A DNA stretch of 64,000 nt from Marchantia polymorpha subsp. ruderalis. Lineage: Eukaryota > Streptophyta > Marchantiopsida > Marchantiales > Marchantiaceae. Below, in pieces: positions 37,900 through 50,736 of the stretch (positions within the stretch are counted from its first letter, which is position 1; each line of letters starts with the position of its first letter). The stretch covers positions 2,488,001 to 2,552,000 of the forward strand of contig AP031358.1 of NCBI GenBank assembly GCA_037833965.1, written 5' to 3'. The position numbers were made by a program, and so were the translations under genes. The notes under the pieces were generated by a model. That model was not told the DNA's origin. It did no database searches and was given only the letters and a program-made list of their open reading frames with translations.

Positions 37900-40800
37900 A
37901 ATAATTTTTCATGCTTTTCTCCAAACCACAAAACTTTTGTGTCTAAAAAATAAAGTTAATTAAATGTAAATGTAAATTAAATAAATCATGTAAATTAAAT
38001 TTTTATGAATTCAATTATGTAAATTAATGAAAATATGAAATGAATCAATATTAGGAATCAAAGATTCATACTTTATTTTAAAAGAAAAAAAGTATCAAAT
38101 CAGTAAATTAGTTTGTTACGTTAAAATAAAATACTAAAATAAAATTTTGTTAGAAAGAAAGAAAGAAATAAAACTAAAATAAAATAAAATTCTTTGATAA
38201 TACAAAAATAGAAAAATATTATAAAAATTATTCAAAATTAAAAATTTAATAAAAAATCTAAAATATTTAGAAATAGAGATATAAATGAAAATTTTCGGAT
38301 TTAAAGCAAAAGAATTTTCTTGTTAGTTAAAATGTAAATCAGTATATATAAAAATTGCTTCAAATTAAAAATAATTGAAAATTTTGAAAATTTTGAAGAA
38401 TTAAAATTAACAAAAACTTTTTTAAATTTAGAAAGAGAAGAATTTTTTTTAAATAAGAATTTGAAAAGATTATGTGTTAAAATTTATTAAAATTAAAATT
38501 TTTTAATAAAAATTTTAATTTTCTAAAAATTTCTTTAAATCAAAACCAAAAGAAAATCTGAAGTATTAAAATATAAAAATTAGCAACAAAAGTTTTAAAT
38601 GTTTGAATGAAAGAAAAAATTTTGTTAAGTAAAACTAAAAATATTAAATGTAAAGATTGCTTTAAATTGAAGTTTCCTACAAATTCAAAATATTTAGGAA
38701 AAGAATTAGATAATAAAAATTAAGATTACAAATTGAAAGAAATTTATTTGTTGATTAATGTTTTAAAAAATTTTAGATCAAAATTTCTTAAAATTATAAA
38801 TTAAAAAGAGTTCATTACATTGGAATTGAAAAGTCATGATTAATTTTTCAAATTTGAAATTATTTGTTATTCAAATTACGAAAATAAAAATGAAAATAAC
38901 TTCAAATTTAATATTTTAACAAAATCTTAAATATAAAGAAATTTAAATTCATTATAAAGATCCTAAAATTTGAAAGTAAAGAAACTAATTTTTATAAAAT
39001 TATAAAAGTAAGATATTATAATTATTTTAATTTTAAATATATAGAAATAAAATTTGGAATGAAAATTTCGAAATCTAAAATAACAGAAATTTTTATGTGA
39101 ATAAAATTTATAAAGATATAAGATAAATATGAAAAATTAAATAAAATGAAATTAAAAAAATCAAAAATATTTAGATATAAACAATTTCTATTAAAATATC
39201 AAAATTAAAATATTTAGAAATTTCTTATTTTATTTGTTTTTTCTTGTATATGTATTCAAAAATTTCTTTTAATAAAATTCCAAAAAACATTTTGAATTCG
39301 AAAGAAAAAGAAATTTTTTATTTTATAAAAATTTTATATTTAAATGTTTATAACATTAATCACTCTAATGAGAAATGAAATTAAATCGCAAAAATTTAAA
39401 AATGGTGCACAGGGGAATAATGAAATTAGAAATAATGAATTTAGAAATAGTTATGTTTGATTTCGAATAAAAATAAAATATTTTTCTGTTCATTTGAATT
39501 AAAAAAATTTTAATCATTCTATTTAGAAAAAAATTTTCTTTTAAAATATTACAAAATAAAATTATTTGAAAAGAAAATTGGTTGTAAATAATTTAAATTT
39601 TATTAATTTTTAAATTATATTTGAAATTAAAATTCAAAATATTTTTTTGGGATTATACACTCTGAGCTATATAATATATTATATATTTCAAAAATTTGTA
39701 AATTTTACAAATTTCTTTTTACTGAGCTGTCTTAAGTCATATTCAATGAAAACATAAATAATTACAAATTATCCAACAATGTAACTTTAAATCAAAATTT
39801 TGATTGTCAATTACAAATAGAAAATTTTAAAAACCTTAAATGTAATTCAAAAGTGATACATTTTATCATTTTGTTAGATCATTATCAAATCTCATAATAA
39901 TTTGGTAAGATTAAAAAAGTCACAAAATAATAACTTAATTTTTAAATACTCTCTTATAATATTTCTGATTTTTCTGACATTAAAAATGATATATGTTAAA
40001 GTATTATCGTTAATTTTTGCATTGATGATAAAATTTCAACCAATTTATAAATAAATACATAATTGAAAATTAAAATGACATATTTTTTTAAGATGTAAAA
40101 AATCTCATATCTTTTGAAAAAATCTGATATTTAATAATTTTAATTTTTTATAGATTCATATTAAAACATTAAATTTCTTTTATCCATGTTTAAAAAATTT
40201 TTCCTTAATTTAACTGATACTGAAAATACTTATTTTTTTATTTTTAATATAATTATGTTAATATAATTAAGACTTTTGAAGTGTAGTCTCACAATGTTTC
40301 ATTTAATTTTTTCCTAATAATAATATGATTGCTAATTTGGAATTTAATAAAAACCAAATGAATCCATGAGAACCACAAATAACGTGACAGTTTCAACAAT
40401 AAACGGGGTATATCAGAGAAGGTCAAAATGACACGGATATAATGTGGGATATAATGTAATTCATCGGCTGAAACACAAGAGTAACTTTATTAGTGATATG
40501 TCAAAAATCAACGTAGAAGACCTTTTAGGTGACCACCGTAGCTAACAATAATAAGACACAAGGTTAATCGGAGTTAACCTCAACATGAATTATATAATTG
40601 TATTAGTTTACAATTTCAATTTGAAATTTACATACATATATATACACACTTATTTTTTTGATTATTTTTCATAAATAACCATCTTTGATACCTGAAAACT
40701 CATTTTTGACATAAATATTAATTTTTTTTTCCAATTCTGAGTCAGAAAAATTTGATTTCATTATTTTATATATATCTGATTTCTGTTTAATACATAGGAT

Positions 40801-41400
40801 ATTAAATACTTTTACCTGCCGTAGAGTGCAATAAGCGGATTATCACTTAATATGATATATGTTTGAAACTTGAACACTTACTTTTTTGTTTGTTGATGAT
40901 AATCTTCAATGCATGTCACATTTTAAGCTTTGATGATCTTGGATATAAGCTTGGTAGTTGTACGAACACAGTTTCAACGCACAACGTATGTTATGTTAAT
41001 AAATATTTAGTGTAGCCAATTGTTTCAATCGTGGATCTTGTTAATCCATGTCTAATGCCAAGTTATGGGTGACATTGTCTTGTGGTCCTCGATGAATAAT
41101 GAAGATGCCATAAGTATGATCAGGACATTGTTAGTTGTATAATGTAAGTTACAGAGTTGACAGACAGTCAAAAAATTGAACTGAATCTTGATGTTAGAGT
41201 CACCTAGGTCATATCACTTTGATAGACTAGGTAATATCCTCATGAAAGAGTAGCATATCATCAATCAAAGGAATGATCATAATATAATCAGGTTGATGGA
41301 AGCAGATTCATAAGTTTTGAATTTTTCCGCTTTCGTCTATCCAATGTTCTTTATATTTCAATGGCTAGTGAACTGAGGAGACCATTCTTCGGTTCTAAAA
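37900..41400. other. Extremely AT-rich spacer
   Basis: Dominated by A, T and short words such as AAAATTTAAA. There is a small GAAA run near 38,153-38,168. Essentially no open frames are present. No feature is identified. Confidence 0.5.
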
Positions 41401-44113
41401 CATGACATGTTTACATATGAAAATAGTAAAACATAAACTCTTTCTTTTGGTACCTCGTTCCTTCAGGACTTGACACGGTCTTCCTCTACATCATGTTACG
41501 CTGGGGACAATCGATTTTTGCGATCGCTGTGACTAGATCCAGAGAGCGAACGAATCTTAAAAAGGCATAGTCATTAATTCCTTGACTGGATGCTCCTTTT
41601 ACTTCCAACAGGAGGAGCCCAACTAGTGATCTGTACATATTAAACCCGAGTATCATACACAGAGTATAATACAGGGCTTCAAAAGTCCATCAGTGTTTTA
41701 CTGCATTAAATCGACTTGAATTTTCTGAAGACTGTGAATGATTTTTACGTCAGAATTTCTGCTGGTCTTGGCGCGGTTCCTCTTCTCTGTCCCTTCCCTT
41801 CCATTCTTTCTCTTACGACATTGCTGAGTACCTCTAGAATTCTTCCTGGTAGAAACAAATCATCTTATAACACGTTTATCTTACTTTTCAACATCTGCGG
41901 GTAGGAAAAGAAGGTTAATCACTGAATTTGCCATCCCACAGCGCAGTATAGAAGTTTCTTGTAACACTATGACGAGCAACCACATTGATTTTACTTGTTT
42001 GCATGACTCTACTTTCTTTGTGGTGCTTGTGAGAGTAGACACGTGTCGACATCAGAGGATTAAACGGAGAGATGTACATCTCAGCCGTCAGATCACTGTA
42101 CAGAGTCAATTGTGTATAATACAGTATTAAACCCACCAAATTTCGAAGCTGAGTATTATACATAACCCTAACCCCAACCCACACACAAGAGGCTGGAGGC
42201 AAAATACGCAATATCGAGTCCTCTGTGCTGATTCCTGGTGTGAACGGATTGCTTGAGTGCTCTTTTCTACATTCCATGAAGCGAATATTCAGCAGAACTC
42301 CAGCTTAGAGTTAATAGAATTGGACAAGCATTTTTCAGATCATTGCCAATGCAACTGGAACCAGAATCAGATAACCGTGGGGAAGTTGGTGTCGACAGCC
42401 TTCAAGAGACCTCATGGAAGTGAGTTTCGCATTCGGCTCTATCCAGGTGCGATGCACCTACCCCGATGCTGTGACAAGGAGGAGGCTACTGTCTGTGTGA
42501 GTTATGTCCAGATCCGATTTGTCTGGAATACCTCGTTGATGAGATAAATAAGTCGTGAGGCGACTGATCTGATCATCAGAAGGCAATCTATTTTCGCGCT
42601 TCTCGACACAGCAGTAGTGTGCCTGGGAGAAACGAAAAGCTCATTAGATTTATTCCTGAGAGTATGTTGTGGCGTACCTCCTCTTATTTTGTAAATCCAT
42701 CTGGATGCAATCTGATTTCGCCCTAATCCATAGCCTACACAAACACGAGGAACGCGAACTTAAACCTCCTGCAAAATGCCAACCGGTCATGACTTATATA
42801 CACTCTACGTCTTTAAATCCTATCGTGCATGCTTCCTTACAGCTGATCAGTTCAAGAGAAGGCATTCGCCATTTTGGGCACCGGTTGGAAACACGCGGAA
42901 GGCAAACTTCTGCAATCTGCGGACCGCCCATGATGTACATTCTCTTTAGTGTGTAAGCTACTGTCTTGCTTCCTCCTTCCATATTATTAGCTCCTAACCT
43001 CTGAAGGCAATCTATTTTCGCAATTGCCTGGGCAGATGACCGCACACGTGGAGCACAAGCTCCTGCGATGTCGGTGGTAACTCCGTAATTTACCAGGTCA
43101 GAAGTCGGCGTTTTTGCAGTTGTCACGATGGCAGTGTGGGCAGTTCCTCGCAGGTTCCGACGCCGATTATACGCACATATCAGCGTTCTCAAACAGCAGA
43201 TATGTGATTGACTATCTGCTTTAGGTCCTGTGAGTTTATTGTCTCAACTCTTAATATTGTATTTTCGGCTTTTCTTCGATGATGGCTGACTGTGACTGTT
43301 CGCCACGAGAGGTTAGACATTAGTGTAGGCTACGCGCAGGATTCATTCATTCTGAATGATATTTCTCATCGGAATCGCATCTTCTATTTGTGTTCATTAC
43401 TTCGCTCTCCCGTCGGCGTAGAGTTAAATGGTGTAATTGTCGAGAAAGACTGGTTTGTAGACTCTACAATGTGCGACAATGAGTGTACATGGTTGAGGGC
43501 AGAAACTTTAGCGGACAGGTGCATTGGCCAGATTTGTGGTTGTGTTCTTCGCCAGTTTACAAATTCCTAACAATATAATGTCTATCGATGACTAAAGGTC
43601 CAACGATCCTGCCATCTAGTAAACACCACACGCCAGAAAACGTGAGAACATGACAGCACCGTCGTTTGCTCGACATACTATGCGTGTGCTTACGTTATAA
43701 TCTAATATAAATCAGACGCATTCGGAGCTCACTTGATAAGCGTCTGTTGTCAAGCACAGAGAAGAAGCCATGTCGATGTTTTCAGAGACGTAGAATTATG
43801 AAAAAAAAACACCCAATGCCGGAAAAAATGACCACAGTCAGAAACTGGCCTGGTGCAACTTTCGACAATCATGGTCTCATTCCCCTGGACCTTTCACCTG
43901 TCGATATGAACTGCCTAATCGATCTAGACATACATAAGTGGATGTATTGCCATCGTGACATAGCAACTCTCACTGAACACTCTCACTACATCTGGTCTAC
44001 CATCTATCTAGCCCTCGGTGGAGGGCTGATGGAACAATTTCAAGTTCGGAATTTTCTATGTGTATTGATGTACAAGGATCTACTTCTATTTGGTCTGAGT
44101 GCCCAGAAAAACT
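41401..44113. other. Spacer with no recognisable gene
   Basis: Moderate composition. Open frames of 90-130 codons (for example - 42,794-43,192 and + 43,747-44,124) lack known domains. An exact 19-base direct repeat, GAAGGCAATCTATTTTCGC, occurs at 42,579-42,597 and 43,003-43,021. Confidence 0.4.
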
Positions 44114-44827
44114 TTACACGATGAGTTGGAGCAGCTCGAGGCTCATCAACAGAGCAGATGAGAACGCGACCTTGAACACCATATTCAGACTTGCATTTAT
44201 TCTAAAGGACTTTGAGGTCGAAACCAATGGAGCGATGGGTAGAAGAGGAGCCGTCGAAGATTGCCATACCGCAGATTTACCATCTCCATTGACGAGGACG
44301 AGATTGCTATTCTCTTGTACCTGAACCTCAACAGCTCCCTTGCCCGCTGTGTTAGAGCTCCACGACACTACACCGTTATGAATACTGGGCATCCCGTTTT
44401 CTATGTCCAGGTCGGAGATGAGGAACTCCAAATCTCCATCTTTCGTTAGCCGCAAAGTGCAGCTCTCTGTGATTGTCAAATTGACGTAGGGGATTGACCA
44501 CACCAATCCTTCTGGCGTGTCTCGCTTAACTGCCTTCCCACTGCGCACTCCGGCCCAACATCTAATCGTCTCGTTCTGGCAACTCATTCCATGCTCCAGT
44601 TTGAACTCACCGCCCCGAGATTCAGTCACGTTTACGACGATACTCCCACACTGGGCCACAGGTCGATCGAGGAACAACGTCGTGTCCACTTTACTTGACG
44701 AGTCGCGATCTCTTCCATCAGAAATTCTCCCAGGACCCTCGTACAAAACTTGTCCTCGAGCACTCTGCGATACTGAATAACAAACGAAACCTGTCAAGAG
44801 GACCGGCAACCAGAAAGAGGACGCCAT
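44114..44827 (-). CDS. Secreted bulb-type (mannose-binding) lectin, probably GPI-anchored
   Basis: This is a single-exon gene of 237 residues. I chose the ATG at 44,827 because it begins directly with a signal peptide (MASSFWLPVLLTGFVCYSVS); an in-frame ATG 21 codons upstream would bury it. The mature part has cysteines in VAQCGS, MSCQNETIRCW and SCTLRL. Its second half has the B-lectin pattern: LTKDGDLEFL, then GVVSWSSNT, then VQVQENSNLVLVNGDGKSAVWQSS-type spacing. The sugar-binding consensus QxDxNxVxY is altered here (VQENSNLVL, with N and V kept but D and Y replaced), so mannose binding may be weakened. The C-terminal 20 or so residues are hydrophobic after a small-residue stretch, which suggests GPI anchoring. 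It likely acts at the cell surface in recognition or defence, by family inference. No kinase domain is adjacent. Confidence 0.8.
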   Translation of the reverse strand: MASSFWLPVLLTGFVCYSVSQSARGQVLYEGPGRISDGRDRDSSSKVDTTLFLDRPVAQCGSIVVNVTESRGGEFKLEHGMSCQNETIRCWAGVRSGKAVKRDTPEGLVWSIPYVNLTITESCTLRLTKDGDLEFLISDLDIENGMPSIHNGVVSWSSNTAGKGAVEVQVQENSNLVLVNGDGKSAVWQSSTAPLLPIAPLVSTSKSFRINASLNMVFKVAFSSALLMSLELLQLIV

Positions 44828-47800
44828 GAGACAGTAGTACCTGCTGAATTCTTCAAATTCCCCAGAAGCGCCGCCGTGTGAATGGATCACTCAGAAAGAC
44901 TGCCTGCTTCAGCTCGCAGGATACTTCTGTCTGCCTCAGCAGCGTCCAGTGCTCGCAGCATATATGAAATCCGCTGCCTCGTACAGCCCTCCCTGCACTC
45001 GGCCCCACTTGAAAGAGCAAGTTACCCACGAAATTGCGAATTAGGCCAGCCGAGCTTTGCAGCAGACACGGTCCTTCTGCATTCCTACCTTCCGACGAGA
45101 GTCAGAGAGCTGCAGACAGACAAGGAGCCTTGTGCAGTGTCTGTCTAAGGCCTTATCTATAGCTGACCAAGAAAGACAGCTCTCAAGCGGTTGCATTCTA
45201 ACTCGGGCCTCTATAAATGGAGGCAATCCTTGACCAATCGAACGTTGACGAAACAATCGGGTAAGGGCGTCCAAACGAGTTTTGCTGCTGGCAAGTCGTC
45301 GCATTAGTCAGACCTGTGGTCAACTAAAATCCACCGGAGCCAGTTGACAATCGATTTGGTTACAGGACGAGACGTTTTCCTTCCTTCATTCTCATTCCCG
45401 AATCTGCGAAAATTGTATAACAAAGTTTAACGTAGCAAATATTTCAGAGTCACTCTTTCTTAGAGCTAGAGGAAACCATTTTTATCTTTGCCATCTTCAT
45501 CATACTTACATATAGTATCTAGTTCACCTTCATCAAACGCCTTAAATTAGGAACGTGGTATATGGATCAAATATGTCAATTCCTCGATTGATTTTTTTTT
45601 TATTATCTTGCCTGCATGATAATAAGGCAAAGGTCTACATGACAAAATTTTTCATCAATCAAATATTACTCCTAAGAAGGAGACATCATGAATGACTAAC
45701 CTATGAAGATTTAAATGCTCATCGCATGACATTCTCTTCTGATCTCCACTGATGAGGATTGCTTAGAATTTTTTCAAAACAGTAATCAGGAAGGTGGATC
45801 AGAGTTCCCTAGTTTTGGAAATAACTGATACCGAAATTGACAGTAGATTAAGACATAGGATAATATTCACAATATTTCGTGTCTCCATTTGTTGTCTAGT
45901 TTTTGTTTCGACTCCATTTATCAAGAGCCGACGTTGACAGATTTGGCAAGAAAAGACAGGGAGCCACCTTAGAATGCGCGGCGGGAATAATCAGCAGACA
46001 GTCGACAGAGTGTTGTTGCAGAAGATCGTGAACTCTTGAGTCCGTATGTGTGCGAAGGATGACCACTTCTTTTTTTAAGAAACCGCTGCGCACAAAAGTT
46101 AGGCAACTTGGTCCGGATCCCGTTAAACTTGACGACAAGTATGGAGCGCAGAAGAACACACTAACTGGATCAGGCAGCTATCAGTTGACTGCAACCTATG
46201 ACTTCGACTTATGGCTCAGCGCTTAGTTCCCCGATCCGCGGATTCTGTAGTAAGAAGTGAAGGTACGTGACATCATCGGAAGTAAGTGGAAGGATTCGAC
46301 AGCTAAGAGCAACTGTTATCTTCGGCAAGGAAATCTCCATTGTCGCAAGTTGCAAAAGTCCCTCAACGTTGTCGATAGTGTTTGGCGGTGTGAGAACTAA
46401 ACTGCAACGCATTGGCTACACTATTGTCTGAACTCCATCCTGGCGTTGATGTCTACCGCTTCATGAGGATCGATAGAAAACAAAAGATCACTTATGAGCT
46501 TATGAGCTTCAAGCCCCTCTACACTTTCAATAATAGACTTTCTTTTGTTGTACCTAAGTGGTCGAAGGTGGAGTGACCTGATGATTTTCCAGCTTGCTCT
46601 TGCGGTCAGTCTTGCTCAGACACGACATTCGTCTATTAAAGCTTTTAAAGCTTTTACGATTAGCTTTAAAATCGCAGTACTTATCGTGATTGTGTATTAC
46701 TTGCTGGCAGTATTGTAACTCATCTGTATTCCAGATGCATGAAACCACTTACTCCTCTACGATCTATATTTTACCTTCTTTGGCGTTCACATTAATAGGA
46801 TGAATTCCTACAAAGAAACAATTGTAGCTGCTCTTTAAAAGCACAAACGACGTCGGGTACCTTTTCCACAAGTCGACAGAGCTCACTTTTTTGCTCTAGT
46901 ATGAAGCTCCGAGCGAACCTTCCAACAGTTTCAACGCTGACTTTGCTATTATTGACCCGCCTTCAAGGGCCTCCACTAGATTCATCGTACTGTACAGGGT
47001 CCTGACTTACGGGATGGACGGGGATGAATGTACACCGATATAATAACTGAGGCTCATGATGATATGAACGTCCCATATTTAGAGTAGTCGGCCTCTTGTG
47101 AAAGTTGTTTACCTTGACTGTGATTTGGCAATTTGTAAAAGAATCCAGCGCCTCAATGCCATTCTCTCTCCCTCCGGCCAAAATGTGTCGAAAATATTTG
47201 GAGAATTCCTCACCTCTACGACTATGCAGCTACACATCTTCAGAATTCAATCTTGATCGAAATGAGCTACTGATCTTGGACTACAGATGAAACTCTGCAG
47301 TTTGAGATCCCTAGTATCTGTATTAGTTTCAGTCAGCCCACAAAGATCACCAAGGGACTACTTTTGAACCATGCTTGCAACACCTTGAAACCTGTCAATT
47401 ATTGAGGTGAAAGATCCAGGGGAATGTCGAAATCTGCCCTGTGCACTTAATCCATACTGCGCAGAATGCTTGCCAAGTACAAGAATGCTCAAAACCGTAC
47501 GTATTTGAGATCACTATGTGTATGAGAAGACAAAGAAATGTACTAGTACATCCTCAGGAGAATCATGTGATCCAGCAACACAATTTCCGAACTCGTTGAG
47601 ATTAACGACGGATCTACTGCGGGATGTGAACAGGAGCGGTGGAGAAATGTTGCAAGTCAACAGACTTTGCAATCACAGCTTGCTCCAATATGTCACGTAG
47701 CTGAAGTCACTCTGTTTCAATAGAAGAGCAACAATCACTTGAACGTGGCGTAGGAATTCCTTCGGGAATCTCGTCCCTCAGCAGCAACAGGGGCGTTGAC

Positions 47801-48660
47801 GGACAGCATAGTCTACTGGCGCATTCGCAAGAGTGTTCGGGGCGCATTCTCGTCAACTTTACAGATCTTAAACAGTAGCAATAGTAATTGTGTCTCTGCA
47901 GGCTGTGATGACTGCAGCGCGATGTGGGCGCCTGAATTCATGTTTCTGCATGGAGCGCGCGCATACGCACAGCGAATATCAAATTGTTCTGAACGCAGCC
48001 AATTCGTAGGAAGCCAAGCCTTGAGATTCAAACAGAGATTGCGCTTGATAGTGCGGTCGATCTCATAACAATGTTTTCTCCTCATCCGATTTTACTGCAG
48101 CATTCTTCAGCTCGATCGCACCTGTGTGTTTATGATCGTATGAGGAAGTTTGAGATCAATCACACGAAGCGACTATGTACTGTAAACTTGTCCTTGATCG
48201 AGACTCCTGTTGTACGGTTCCGTAATTCCCTGTGCTGTTAAAGTCGTTCGATCGGACAGAATGAGGTCGAACAGAGGCCACCTGACCCGATGTTCGACCT
48301 CAAGAGTCCAGTTTTCGAAGGAAGAAAGGTAGAAAGGCAAGGCTGAGCGTCTCCATCGGCTTGAGTCAGGACATTGCTCATAGTCAGCTTCTGCGAATAG
48401 TAGACATGTTGACAATTGTACTGGAATCTGTACAAAACAATGTGCAAGCAGCGTGCAATACCACGATCGACATTACGGGATGTACTCCAGGAAGCTGGAG
48501 AACATTAGTTCCTGTGCAAATTGGGAGTACATCTCACATTGTAAGGAGTACATCTCCTTCGAGGCGATGGGATCGATCTCCATGAGCTTCTCTCACATTG
48601 ATTCAACTTGATGGCCCTCCAAGCTTCAGGCAGTAGTCGTTTAATGTTCATATTTTCAAA
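44828..48660. other. Upstream region of the lectin gene and spacer, no other gene recognised
   Basis: The lectin promoter should lie just above 44,827; no clear TATA box in its orientation is seen (TATAAAT near 45,212 points the other way). Open frames of 60-90 codons show no known domain. Confidence 0.4.
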
Positions 48661-48670
48661 ATGATGTATA

Positions 48671-48750
48671 GCCAGACATGCTTATAGTAAGATTAACTTA
48701 ATTTAGTCTCGTCAGGAAAGTAAATTTAGGTTAATTTAGATTGGTGTTGG
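48671..48750 (+). mobile_element. End fragment of the MITE family found complete at 53.7 kb
   Basis: CCAGACATGCTTATAGTAAG and the downstream words GATTAA, TTAGTC, TCAGGAAAGT and AATTTAGG match, in order, the left part of the element at 53,725 (CCAGGCATGGTTATATTAG, GATTAA, ATAGTC, TCAAGAAAGTTAATTTAGG). The right end is absent, so it is a truncated copy. Confidence 0.55.
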
Positions 48751-48976
48751 TGTTATCACGAAGAAACTTCCAAATGTCACGCATGGCAAAGCAATTCCGG
48801 CGGAGACCTAGTATAAGAGTGCCAACATAATTTTCTCTTTTGCAGGAAAATAAACTTGTTTAAAAAGAACTGCATCTATATCCACAAACAATCTCTTAAT
48901 TTGCATTCAGAGCTACACTCAGGACAGTTACCTTCAAAGCTACCCTGATTTATTGTTGGAAGTGAGACTAGTATCT

Positions 48977-49297
48977 CTAATAAAAGTGATCCACAATAGC
49001 TCCAATGGAGGTAAATAATGGTTGAAACTGTAAACAAAAATCCTTCAATGCAGCTGATTCATTTTTCTTCTTCTTTCTGTACTTCTCTCGAAATGTGTCA
49101 AATTTATCCAAAAGCATCTGCACATTCACATCATCGGACCGAAAATTACATGAAGGCCCCCGTCGCCTCGACTGCATTCCATCCCGCGGCTTGTCTTGAG
49201 CTTTGCTGGAGAATTGCAGCAATGACTTGCCCTTGGAATGATTTCCTCTGCTAAGCAAAAGTTTCTTCCCGTTCTTCGCAGCTCCCACTCTCGTCAT
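48977..49297 (-). CDS. Hypothetical small basic protein
   Basis: This open frame has 106 codons from the ATG at 49,297; a longer form would start at 49,324. The product is Lys/Arg-rich in the N-terminal half and has a charged helical segment (DKFDTFREKYRKKKKNESAA). It ends in a hydrophobic stretch (LQFQPLFTSIGAIVDHFY). I recognise no family. The amphipathic, charged helix looks more protein-like than neighbouring chance frames, but no splice, promoter or homology support can be seen. It may be one exon of a larger gene or a chance frame. Confidence 0.25.
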   Translation of the reverse strand: MTRVGAAKNGKKLLLSRGNHSKGKSLLQFSSKAQDKPRDGMQSRRRGPSCNFRSDDVNVQMLLDKFDTFREKYRKKKKNESAALKDFCLQFQPLFTSIGAIVDHFY

Positions 49298-49299
49298 GA

Positions 49300-50730
49300 T
49301 GAAATCCGTCCTCGAAAGTAGCAAAAGTGAGAAATTGTGTCAATTGTAACAAGCATGAGGTGCTTAAGTACTATGGAAGCATGCTACTTCCGGGTCAAGC
49401 CCTAAGTGTTCTATGTTGTATTCACGTCACAGTTGATGTGGACATTTTCATATGTTTTAATTTATATATAAATTTTATTTGATACTTTTGCTAGCACAGT
49501 TGCGTGCATGAGGTAACTTTAACAGCGTGTTTTGGTTGATTTTCCTATACTAATCAGTGGAATGCATCTGACCTACAACTGGTGGATACAAAAACTAGGG
49601 ATCATGAATACAAAATAAAGTTTAATCTGTATTCACATGTCAAATCTCAAATATCATATCCATAGTTCTCATTATGTATTTCAGTACAATTCTCACCAAG
49701 ACCATTATTGTAATTGTAGTTCATTTCTATAATGGCCTCTGGTTATGGATTATTCTACCATTTATAGACTATAGCTGGATGAGATATGAAGGTAGCTTTC
49801 AGTAACTGACCAACAAACCTCCAATGGTGGGAAATCTTTTAAGAGATTTCTAGCTCAAATTTCACTTATCGCTTTCAATATTAAACATATTCTGATTTAT
49901 CCTCTACAATTTATTCATTATCGTCTCTAATGTCAACATGTGATTGATCAGATCATAATTTTCTGTCCAGTACTCTTAGAAGTGTGATCTATTTCTGCAA
50001 TCTTAACCTGCTGTTTTTAAAAAGTTTAAATTAATGGAGATATGGAAGTCGCCATCGTCCAACGTCTTCGACCAAGTCACCACCATCTGTTTCGTTTTCT
50101 TCATGGGTGGATAGGATGTCAACCAGTGGAAACTCCACGGTACTTAAATCCTCATCAATCTGATAATGTTAGTACCAACAGTCAACTAATTTTCCGTACA
50201 CTATGTTCTATCATGATCATATGTAATCATATTGGATGGATCTTATGTACTTGACCTGCATACAAGTAGGATTCTAATATTAAAGGTCTCCATCATGGTA
50301 GTGTGAATCTGACGTTTGTCCCCCTAATGAAGATTGGGCAAATGTTTTCAAGTTCAATTTTCCAGAATCTCCCCCAGTTGTGCAGCCTGGGTATCATGTA
50401 GATACATATACACTTGGCACTACAATATGAAATGACGTATGATAGTTCTGGAAGTGACCTTTCAGAACGAAATCGGTAGATTCCAAAAAAAAAGACCTCT
50501 TCTGTTGTTACGAAATAACTCATCTAGTAGAACCACTGAATTATATACTCTCTTTATTTTCGTTACTTTAATAAAAGAGAATGCATTTCACTTGGATCTG
50601 GATATGTATGAGACTGCTGGCGGAGTGAATGCATGTCATCTTCGTTTCGTAGCCACTGACTTCCCATTTGCAATTTGTCGTAACTGGATGTGGGCTCTAG
50701 ATCTATCATAACTGGGATATCAAACTCTGC
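49300..50730. other. Spacer with no recognisable gene
   Basis: Moderately AT-rich, with open frames up to 90 codons and no domains recognised on either strand. Confidence 0.4.
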
Positions 50731-50736
50731 ATGCTT

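Noticed and set aside
42164..42180. Telomere-like AACCCTAACCCCAACCC
   Set aside because: Only two to three imperfect units; too short to call an interstitial telomere.
44028..44116. Possible second, inverted B-lectin fragment on + (words like DGTISSSEF and GSTSIWSEC)
   Set aside because: Too short and too weak; the spacing does not follow the lectin repeat, and it partly overlaps the end of the real lectin gene.
45210..45220. TATAAAT as a lectin promoter
   Set aside because: It points along the + strand, away from the lectin gene, and no gene follows it on +.
50439..50711. 90-codon + frame next to the O-methyltransferase relic
   Set aside because: No similarity to the methyltransferase family and opposite strand; considered chance.
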